This document shows positions 1 through 4,924 of a stretch of DNA of 9,090 nt, one piece after another. Below the pieces are notes generated by a model, which searched no databases, was not told where the DNA came from, and saw only the letters and a program-made list of their open reading frames with translations. The position numbers were made by a program, and so were the translations under genes. The DNA comes from Spirochaetales bacterium. GTDB taxonomy: Bacteria > Spirochaetota > Spirochaetia > ARS1246. The DNA lies in contig JAFGHN010000193.1 in the NCBI GenBank assembly GCA_016930115.1, positions 1-9,090 on the forward strand. The letters are read 5' to 3'. Numbering within the stretch: position 1 is the first letter of the stretch; every line of letters starts with the position of its first letter.

Positions 1-59
1 ACAAGCCATGCGGTGACGCCGAAACATACAAGAAAACGGACCGTCCGGATGTGTTTCAT
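1..59 (-). CDS. N-terminus of a probable exported or membrane protein (partial, runs off the left edge)
   Basis: Reading leftwards from an ATG at 59-57, the minus strand is open to the edge of the window. It gives 19 full codons beginning MKHIRTVRFLVCFGVTAW. The basic start (K2, H3, R5, R8) followed by an uninterrupted hydrophobic stretch is what the n- and h-regions of a Sec signal peptide or a membrane anchor look like. No cleavage site or lipobox is reached before the edge, so the function cannot be told. The Shine-Dalgarno is poor: GAGAG lies about 11 nt upstream and AAAG abuts the start. One arm of the inverted repeat ends 17 bp upstream, so the repeat would sit in this gene's leader. 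Calling a gene from under 20 codons is uncertain. Confidence 0.4.
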   Translation of the reverse strand, partial: MKHIRTVRFLVCFGVTAWL

Positions 60-75
60 CTTTAGTGAAGCTCTC

Positions 76-202
76 GTAGTGATCCGAATCCTGTTGAACC
101 ACTCTGGCAAACACGCAGAGGGCGACTAAATAGCGCTTAGAGGCCGGTTTTTACCTCCAGCAAGCTAAATTTTTATACGTTCAACAGGATTCGGATCACT
201 AC
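76..202. repeat. 127-bp element with 24-bp perfect terminal inverted repeats (MITE-like)
   Basis: Positions 76-99 (beginning GTAGTGATCCGA) are the exact reverse complement of 179-202 (ending TCGGATCACTAC), with no mismatch across 24 bp. The arms enclose 79 bp of non-coding sequence. Inside are a small hairpin, CTCTG 102-106 with CAGAG 116-120, and an A/T-rich stretch at 165-177. Outside the arms the pairing stops abruptly. A TA dinucleotide lies 1 bp inside each outer end, which would suit Tc/mariner-type (IS630-like) insertion, but TA is self-complementary, so this is weak evidence. No other clear target duplication is visible. It could be a miniature inverted-repeat transposable element, a dispersed palindromic repeat, or a long leader hairpin of the divergent gene. 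Confidence 0.85.
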
Positions 203-254
203 CTAAGGCTCTATACACCCTACTGCTTAAGGTCGGCAAGGACAACTCAAAAAT

Positions 255-282
255 TTGACAACAGCGCTATTCATGTTATGAT
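255..282 (+). promoter_or_regulatory. Extended -10 sigma-70-type promoter of the AOR operon
   Basis: A perfect -35 hexamer TTGACA (255-260) is followed by 16 bp and a -10 TATGAT (277-282). TG at 274-275 makes it an extended -10. The expected start of transcription is near 289, just before the first helix of the riboswitch, so the leader would be about 134 nt. The placement directly upstream of a structured leader supports the call. Confidence 0.78.
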
Positions 283-292
283 TGATCTCAGG

Positions 293-397
293 TAGCAACT
301 CCGAGTCTTTAGTTCCTACCGCGCCGGCCATGGAGCTTTGACCAACAGGGTGACGCCGGAAACGGTTTCGCCTCCCGTGTTTGGAAAGGGGTGCATC
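293..397 (+). promoter_or_regulatory. Moco/Tuco (molybdenum or tungsten cofactor) riboswitch
   Basis: The leader carries the hallmark 3' half of the Moco riboswitch class. The stretch from UUCGCCUCCCG through UGGAAAGG (367-389) closely matches what I recall of the E. coli moaA leader, and the CAGGGYGA segment (346-353) also matches. A consistent fold can be drawn. P1 is GCAACUC (295-301) with GGGGUGC (388-394), with one mismatch. A P3-like arm is GUC 305-307 with GAC 340-342 plus AGUUCC 311-316 with GGAGCU 332-337. A further hairpin is GGGUGA-GCC (348-357) with GGU-U-UCGCCU (364-373) around the loop GGAAAC. The class senses molybdenum cofactor, with some variants proposed to sense tungsten cofactor. 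It lies between the promoter and an enzyme that uses this cofactor. Whether it turns the gene on or off cannot be read directly. Confidence 0.92.
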
Positions 398-422
398 TCA
401 TTTTCAAAGGTGGAGGTAGACC

Positions 423-2150
423 ATGAGCAAAATTCTACGGATCAAAATGGGTGAAAAACCTGAGTACTCTGTGTCTGACGCCGTCGCGTACGCGGGGCTG
501 GGCGGGAGGGCCCTCACATCAAGAATAGTCTCGGAAGAAGTCCCGCCGCTCTGCCATCCTCTCGGAGAGGAAAATAAGCTGGTTATTGCCCCGGGTTTGC
601 TGTCCGGCTCCGCGGCTGCCATATCCGGGAGAATTTCGGTCGGCTGCAAGAGCCCGCTCACCGGCGGCATCAAGGAAGCCAACGCGGGTGGCCAGGCCGC
701 CCAGGTACTCGCGCGGGCGGGGTACGCGGCCATCGTGCTGGAAGGCGCGGCCAACGGCGATCTCTACAAAATCGTCGTATCCAAAGATGACGTGAAAATA
801 GTCAAGGCGAATGAGCTGAGAGGACTGGGCAACTACGATACGGTGGAAAAACTCCGCCGGGAACACGGTGACAAGGTCGCCTACATGTCGATTGGCCAGG
901 CCGGCGAGATGAAAATGTCCGCCGCCTCAATCGCCTGCACGGATATGGAGGTCAGACCGACCAGGCACTGCGGGAGGGGCGGTGTCGGCGCTGTCATGGG
1001 CTCAAAAGGGGTCAAGGCCATCGTCATAGACGATTCAGGGTGCAAGAACAGGCAGCCTGCAGATGAAGAGAAGTTCCGCGCAGCCAACAAGGAGTTTGTG
1101 GCCGGTCTTAAGAAGAACCCCACCACCGGGCAAGGGCTCCCCGCCTACGGTACCAACGTGTTGGTGAATGTCATCAACGAGGCCGGCGGATTCCCGACCC
1201 GCAACTTCTCCACCGGGCAGTTTGAAGGCGCGCAGAAGATCAGCGGGGAATCGCTCGCGGAGCTCGAGATAAAACGGGGCGGCAGCGCGACCCACGGGTG
1301 CCACAGAGGCTGCGTTATCCAGTGTTCCGGGACCTATCTCGATAAGGATGGTAACTACCTTACCAAACAGCCCGAATATGAGACGGTCTGGGCCAACGGG
1401 GCCAACTGCGGTATCGATGATCTGGACACTATCGCCATGCTCGACAGGTTATATGATGATTTTGGTCTTGATACCATCGAAATGGGAGCGACGATAGGCG
1501 TTGCCATGGAAGCCGGCGTTATCGAATTCGGCGACAGACAGGGAGCGATCAGTCTGGTAAAGGAAGCCGGCGCCGGGACGCCCCTCGGCAGGATACTGGG
1601 CAGTGGGGCGGCCGTAACCGCCAAAGCTTTCGGTATTGAGCACGCGCCGGTCGTGAAAGGCCAGGCGATGCCCGCGTATGATCCGCGGCCCATCCAGGGC
1701 ATCGGGGTGACTTACGCTACCAGCCCGATGGGTGCCGATCACACCGCGGGCTACGCAATCGCGACAAATATCATGAAGGTAGGCGGATTTGTCGAGCCCG
1801 GCCAGCCTGAAGGCCAGGTCGACCTGTCACGCGCCCTGCAGATAACGACGGCCGCCGTTGACTCAACCGGATTTTGTCTGTTTATCGCCTTCGCGGTGAT
1901 GGATCAGCCGGAAACCTTTGGTGCGATGCTCGATTTGATCAGCTCGTTCACCGGCACGAATTTTACCGCCGACGACGTTACGCAACTTGGAAAGAACGTA
2001 CTTTCCTGGGAGCGGAAGTTCAACAAGGAAGCCGGGCTCACCAGCGCGCACGACCGTCTCCCGATGTATTTCAAACGGGAAGCGCTTATGCCGCACAACG
2101 CTGTTTTTGAAGTTTCCGATGCGGAACTCGATACGGTGTTCAACTGGTAG
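423..2150 (+). CDS. aor: Aldehyde ferredoxin oxidoreductase family protein (W/Mo-bispterin, Fe4S4)
   Basis: This 575-aa protein is full length for the shorter bacterial AOR subgroup. AOR enzymes oxidise aldehydes to acids in the cytoplasm using a tungsten or molybdenum bis-pyranopterin and pass the electrons to ferredoxin; the substrate here is unknown. Visible signatures are the N-terminal fold with GLGGRAL (25-31), PLGEENKLV (46-54) and SGRISV..KSPLTG (68-81). The pterin-binding RHCGRGGVGAVMGSKG lies at 181-196, and DPRPIQGIGVTYATSPMGADH at 420-440. Cluster ligands are probably C293, C297, C301 and C485, the last in DSTGFC (480-485). The Cys spacing is Cx3Cx3C instead of the Cx2Cx3C of Pyrococcus AOR. 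The ATG has a strong GGAGG (412-416) 6 nt upstream. A Moco/Tuco riboswitch precedes it and a MoaD-like gene follows two genes on, which supports cofactor-linked expression. Metal choice cannot be decided from sequence. Confidence 0.93.
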   Translation: MSKILRIKMGEKPEYSVSDAVAYAGLGGRALTSRIVSEEVPPLCHPLGEENKLVIAPGLLSGSAAAISGRISVGCKSPLTGGIKEANAGGQAAQVLARAGYAAIVLEGAANGDLYKIVVSKDDVKIVKANELRGLGNYDTVEKLRREHGDKVAYMSIGQAGEMKMSAASIACTDMEVRPTRHCGRGGVGAVMGSKGVKAIVIDDSGCKNRQPADEEKFRAANKEFVAGLKKNPTTGQGLPAYGTNVLVNVINEAGGFPTRNFSTGQFEGAQKISGESLAELEIKRGGSATHGCHRGCVIQCSGTYLDKDGNYLTKQPEYETVWANGANCGIDDLDTIAMLDRLYDDFGLDTIEMGATIGVAMEAGVIEFGDRQGAISLVKEAGAGTPLGRILGSGAAVTAKAFGIEHAPVVKGQAMPAYDPRPIQGIGVTYATSPMGADHTAGYAIATNIMKVGGFVEPGQPEGQVDLSRALQITTAAVDSTGFCLFIAFAVMDQPETFGAMLDLISSFTGTNFTADDVTQLGKNVLSWERKFNKEAGLTSAHDRLPMYFKREALMPHNAVFEVSDAELDTVFNW

Positions 2151-2161
2151 GTATCCGATCG

Positions 2162-2593
2162 GTGATTCGCATAGATGCCGCCAATTCCGGCGATCATAAC
2201 GTGCCTGTCCTGCTCCAGCGCGGTGTATACGTGGAGCGGACGGGCGCGGCCACAGTGCTGGAATTCATGTGCGATTTGCTTGGGCTCGCGCCTGAGGCCA
2301 TCATAAAGGAAGTGAAAACAATCATGATGGACAACAGTGTGGTGGATGACCCCGCGTCTGAAGGAATGGGGGGCGCCAAAACGCTTGTGCTCTCCGGCGC
2401 CATGCCCGGTCTTGTAGGCGCGATGTTGCGAAGCGACAGTCCTTACAAGGTCATGCGTTCTACCATCACATCCTCAGGGACGGGAAATGCCGGTACGCCG
2501 ATGATCAAGATCAAGCTTTTCAATACAGTATTGAAGAAATACACACCACTGATGGTGCGGCACGGCTTCTGGATAGAGGACGATGGGGCGTAA
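2162..2593 (+). CDS. Uncharacterised 143-aa protein of the AOR cassette
   Basis: I do not recognise a named family. The frame opens with a GTG 11 bp after the AOR stop and ends 3 bp before the MoaD-like gene, so it is almost certainly co-translated with both. The Shine-Dalgarno is weak and the GTG start is the least certain point; no in-frame ATG occurs before codon 36. The protein is soluble-looking and mixed alpha/beta. A central segment is the most family-like part: VKTIMMDNSVVDDP (51-64), then GGAKTLVLSGAMPGLVGAML (70-89) and a YKVMRSTI segment (95-102). I recall similar small hypothetical proteins with an 'SxAMPGLVGA' segment beside AOR genes in anaerobes, but I know of no assigned function. 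Roles such as AOR subunit, chaperone for cofactor insertion, or electron-transfer adaptor are inference. It has only one cysteine (C37), so it is not itself a ferredoxin. Confidence 0.82.
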   Translation: MIRIDAANSGDHNVPVLLQRGVYVERTGAATVLEFMCDLLGLAPEAIIKEVKTIMMDNSVVDDPASEGMGGAKTLVLSGAMPGLVGAMLRSDSPYKVMRSTITSSGTGNAGTPMIKIKLFNTVLKKYTPLMVRHGFWIEDDGA

Positions 2594-2596
2594 AGG

Positions 2597-2827
2597 ATGG
2601 ACCAACGGATCACCGTGAAGCTGTTTGCCGGTCTCAACCGGAATTTTGCCGTGCCCGATTCAATCGATTTGACCTCCGCCCACAAGATCGGTGAGATCAT
2701 TACCGCCATCGGTATCCCCGAGAAGAAGGTGTCGATCATCTTTGTAAACAACCGGCACGCAAAGGTAACCGATGTTGTACGTCCGGGGGATGTCCTTGCA
2801 CTTTTCCCGCCTATCGGCGGGGGGTAG
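2597..2827 (+). CDS. MoaD/ThiS family sulfur-carrier-like protein
   Basis: This 76-aa protein has the size and pattern of the beta-grasp sulfur carriers. It starts with a beta strand (ITVKLFAGL, 5-13), has the VNNRHAKVTDVVRPGDVLALFPP turn-strand region (51-73), and ends in PIGGG. MoaD proteins carry a thiocarboxylate on a C-terminal Gly-Gly and donate sulfur to the pterin dithiolene during molybdopterin synthesis; ThiS does the same for thiazole. Here the tail is three glycines. The ATG lies 3 bp after the preceding stop. Only a short AAGG sits right before it, with GGGG (2585-2588) further up, so translation is probably coupled. Sitting in a riboswitch-led AOR operon, it is best read as a dedicated carrier for the W/Mo pterin of that enzyme, which is an inference. 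No MoaE, MoeB or MoaA partner is in the window. Confidence 0.88.
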   Translation: MDQRITVKLFAGLNRNFAVPDSIDLTSAHKIGEIITAIGIPEKKVSIIFVNNRHAKVTDVVRPGDVLALFPPIGGG

Positions 2828-2859
2828 TCGTCGTCGGGCTACCGGTGCCCACATGTTAT

Positions 2860-2889
2860 TTGTATTTCAGTCAGGGCGTATGTTATACT
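2860..2889 (+). promoter_or_regulatory. Putative promoter of the aldolase gene
   Basis: TTGTAT (2860-2865) and TATACT (2884-2889) are separated by 18 bp, with TG at 2881-2882 forming an extended -10. Transcription would start near 2896, about 30 nt before the aldolase start codon. This suggests the aldolase is expressed independently of the riboswitch-controlled cassette, although read-through is possible because no terminator is visible between 2827 and 2926. Confidence 0.6.
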
Positions 2890-2925
2890 ACCTGTGCAAA
2901 AAAACCACGTTCAAAGGATAGGTTA

Positions 2926-3924
2926 ATGGCGACTGTTTCATACAAAGACTTGGGTCTCGTTAATACTAAGGAAATGTTCAAGAAGGCGATGGCGGGGAAA
3001 TACGCAATCCCGGCCTACAATTTCAACAATCTTGAGCAGCTTCAGGCGATTGTTTTGGGATGTATCGAGTCGAAATCACCTTTCATACTGCAGGTTTCGA
3101 GCGGCGCGAGAAAATACGCGAACCAGGTCCTGCTCAGGTATCTTGCGCAAGGCGCGGTTGAGATGATCAAAGAGGCGAAGTCACCGGTCACGTTTGCACT
3201 TCATCTGGACCATGGCGACACTTTTGACTTGTGTAAATCCTGCGTCGATTCGGGATTTTCCTCGGTCATGATCGACGGTTCGCACCACCCCTATGACGAG
3301 AACGTCAGGCTCACCAAGCAGGTGGTGGAGTATGCTCACAGGTTCGATGTTTCGGTTGAAGGTGAGCTCGGCGTGCTCGCCGGGATCGAGGATGACGTTG
3401 AGGCGGCGAAGGCGGTCTATACCCATCCTGACCAGGTTGAAGACTTTGTAAAAAAGACGGGCGTTGACTCGCTTGCGATTTCAATCGGCACGAGCCACGG
3501 TGCAAACAAGTTCAAACCCGAGCAATGCACGCGCAACGCAGACGGTGTCCTGGTGCCGCCTCCGCTCCGTTTCGATATCCTCGAGGAGTGCGAACGCAGG
3601 ATACCAGGGTTCCCCATCGTGTTGCATGGAGCCTCGTCGGTTGTCCCCACGTACGTAAAGATGATAAACCAGTACGGCGGGAACCTCAAAGACGCCGTGG
3701 GCATCCCTGAAGATCAGCTGAGAAAGGCCGCGACGTCGGCGGTATGCAAGGTCAACATCGACAGCGACGGACGGCTGGTAGTCACGGCGCTCGTCAGAAA
3801 AGTGCTGGCAGAAAAGCCGGAAGAATTCGATCCACGCAAGTTCCTAGGGCCGGCTCGGGATGAGCTCAAAAACATGATCATTCACAAGAACGAGAAAGTC
3901 TTAGGTTCAGCGGGAAAAGCCTGA
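2926..3924 (+). CDS. fba: Class II (metal-dependent) fructose-1,6-bisphosphate aldolase
   Basis: This 332-aa cytoplasmic enzyme reversibly cleaves fructose 1,6-bisphosphate into dihydroxyacetone phosphate and glyceraldehyde 3-phosphate in glycolysis and gluconeogenesis. The class II signatures are all present. ALHLDHGDTFD (91-101) contains the catalytic D95 and metal ligand H96. SVMIDGSHHPYDEN is at 113-126 and VEGELGVLAG at 144-153. IGTSHGANK (187-195) holds ligand H191, VLHGASS (232-238) holds ligand H234, and VNIDSD (276-281) corresponds to the NxDTD substrate motif with Ser for Thr. The start is ATG 2926, with AAAGGA (2913-2918) 7 nt upstream. An in-frame ATG at 2845 would add 27 residues encoded over the promoter and does not look like aldolase. 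Related class II aldolases act on tagatose bisphosphate or other sugar phosphates, so the substrate is family-level only. Confidence 0.94.
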   Translation: MATVSYKDLGLVNTKEMFKKAMAGKYAIPAYNFNNLEQLQAIVLGCIESKSPFILQVSSGARKYANQVLLRYLAQGAVEMIKEAKSPVTFALHLDHGDTFDLCKSCVDSGFSSVMIDGSHHPYDENVRLTKQVVEYAHRFDVSVEGELGVLAGIEDDVEAAKAVYTHPDQVEDFVKKTGVDSLAISIGTSHGANKFKPEQCTRNADGVLVPPPLRFDILEECERRIPGFPIVLHGASSVVPTYVKMINQYGGNLKDAVGIPEDQLRKAATSAVCKVNIDSDGRLVVTALVRKVLAEKPEEFDPRKFLGPARDELKNMIIHKNEKVLGSAGKA

Positions 3925-4041
3925 CAAAACGCGGCCGCGGCAAGACCTGGTTCCGCCGCTACATGAAAATCCCCTTATCTTGGTGAAGCCACTTGGCTAC
4001 AGCGGCCTTGAGGCGATTGAAACCCCAACCGGTCTGAGATT

Positions 4042-4090
4042 TTAGATCTAACACTTTTTCATGAATTAGACACTTGGAATAAAGTTAGAC
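4042..4090 (+). promoter_or_regulatory. Candidate operator: TTAGAY repeats around the feo promoter
   Basis: TTAGATCTAA (4042-4051) is a perfect 10-bp palindrome. The related half-site TTAGAC occurs again at 4066-4071 and 4085-4090, on either side of the -35 hexamer. Known DtxR/IdeR boxes are built on TTAGGTTAG-type half-sites, so this AT-rich family of sites beside a DtxR-family gene is a reasonable autoregulatory operator. The match to a published consensus is only partial and the arrangement (spacing 24 then 19) is irregular. Confidence 0.35.
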
Positions 4091-4102
4091 TTGTCGTATA
4101 AT
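4074..4102 (+). promoter_or_regulatory. Sigma-70-type promoter of the iron-uptake operon
   Basis: TTGGAA (4074-4079), a 17-bp spacer and a perfect TATAAT (4097-4102) give a start near 4109, about 39 nt before the regulator's ATG. The intergenic stretch upstream (3925-4040) shows short GC-rich inverted repeats (GCCGCT 3955-3960 with AGCGGC 4001-4006) but no T-run, so I do not see a convincing aldolase terminator there. Confidence 0.72.
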
Positions 4103-4147
4103 GCAAATAGGTATTAATTATCTGAATTGGCTGAAAGAGTTGTTGTT

Positions 4148-4651
4148 ATGGAATTGAGTGCCAGCCTGGAAGATTATCTTGAGGCTATTTACAACATTAT
4201 ACAGGAGAAACAGGCTGTAAGAGCAAAAGACATCGCGGAAGAACTGAAGGTGAGCAGGCCTTCCGTTACCTCCGCGCTTCACGCGCTTGCTGACAAAAAA
4301 CTGATACATTACGAGCCATACGAAACAATTACACTTACGAGTGTTGGCAGGAACCTTGCAGAGGGCGTTGTGTACAGGCATGGAACATTGAAAAGATTCT
4401 TTGTTGATGTTCTTGGGATCAGGAGTCGCGATGCGAATGAAAGCGCTTGCCGGATGGAACACGAAATTTCGGACGCGGTGCTCGAACGATTGGTTCAATT
4501 TGTGGAGTTTATAGAAACTTGTCCGAGGGCCGGGACTACGTGGGTGGAAGGATTTGGGTATTTTTGCAGAAAACCCGATTTGCGGCCGGATTGCGAGCGA
4601 TGTGTATCTAGTTGTCTGGCTGAAGTACAGGCTGAGAGAAAAGGTGAGTAG
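4148..4651 (+). CDS. DtxR/MntR-family metal-dependent transcriptional regulator
   Basis: This 167-aa protein most likely controls the feo operon it heads. An N-terminal winged helix-turn-helix (about 5-70) includes EDYLEAIY (8-15), the recognition region ELKVSRPSVTSAL (32-44) and a wing ending in LTSVGR (63-68). A helical dimerisation domain follows. Likely metal ligands by alignment with family members are D9 and E12 (as in MntR), H78, and C101-x-x-E104-H105. Cysteine at the 101 position is the DtxR/IdeR choice where MntR has Glu, which favours Fe(II). The SH3 domain of long DtxR proteins is absent. Instead the tail is Cys-rich: C125, C140, C149, C152 and C156. I chose ATG 4148 (GAAAGAG 7 nt upstream) over an in-frame TTG at 4127, because the family motif begins at once and the TTG has no placed ribosome site. 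The stop is 3 bp before feoA. Confidence 0.9.
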   Translation: MELSASLEDYLEAIYNIIQEKQAVRAKDIAEELKVSRPSVTSALHALADKKLIHYEPYETITLTSVGRNLAEGVVYRHGTLKRFFVDVLGIRSRDANESACRMEHEISDAVLERLVQFVEFIETCPRAGTTWVEGFGYFCRKPDLRPDCERCVSSCLAEVQAERKGE

Positions 4652-4654
4652 CTT

Positions 4655-4924
4655 ATGAAAGCAGACGGGCGCCTTGGAGTGCGGGACGTGTTCATTTTAT
4701 CGTTGAATGACATGAAGAGAGGAGAATCCGGAGTCATTAAAGAAATTCTAGGCGGACATGGGTTTGCCAGAAGGCTGGAATCGATGAATATACGCGTTGG
4801 TAAGAATATAACCAAAGTGAGTGCCATGTTCAGAAGAGGCCCGGTAACCGTCCAGGCTGACCATACGCGGCTCGCCCTTGGTTTTGGTATGGCCGGAAGG
4901 ATTATTGTCGAAGTGAAGCGCTGA
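4655..4924 (+). CDS. feoA: FeoA ferrous iron transport accessory protein
   Basis: This 89-aa cytoplasmic protein has the SH3-like FeoA fold. The diagnostic order is visible: LNDMKRGESGVIKEILGG (17-34), ARRLESMNIRVGKNITKV (38-55) and a terminal LGFGMAGRIIVEV segment. FeoA is required with FeoB for Fe(II) uptake and is thought to act on the FeoB G-protein module. About 15 residues precede the usual FeoA start, so an internal start is possible, but AAGGTGAG (4641-4648) sits 6 nt before the ATG at 4655 and supports the long form. Its stop codon overlaps the feoB start by 1 base (TGATG), which indicates translational coupling. Confidence 0.92.
   Translation: MKADGRLGVRDVFILSLNDMKRGESGVIKEILGGHGFARRLESMNIRVGKNITKVSAMFRRGPVTVQADHTRLALGFGMAGRIIVEVKR

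Noticed and set aside
93..185. GTTGAAC and GTTCAAC look like integron attC core sites (GTTRRRY / RYYYAAC)
   Set aside because: They lie on the inner sides of the inverted repeat, in the wrong order for an attC site, and the arms are perfectly paired without the bulges typical of attC. There is no integrase or cassette.
76..202. An ERIC-type repeat, because the element is also 127 bp long
   Set aside because: The arm sequence does not resemble the ERIC ends I know, so the equal length is probably coincidence.
2845..2925. Upstream ATG giving the aldolase 27 extra N-terminal residues
   Set aside because: The extra stretch lies over the promoter-like sequence, has no ribosome site and does not resemble aldolase. 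The ATG at 2926 has a good one.
3937..4006. GC-rich inverted repeats after the aldolase as an intrinsic terminator
   Set aside because: The stems are only 5-6 bp (3937-3941/3955-3959 and 3955-3960/4001-4006), mutually exclusive, and no T-run follows.
4016..4023. ATTGAAAC, the common 3' end of many CRISPR repeats
   Set aside because: It occurs once, with no second copy at spacer distance and no repeat upstream of it.
4127..4147. TTG start for the DtxR-family regulator
   Set aside because: It has no suitably spaced ribosome site, and the family begins right after the ATG at 4148.
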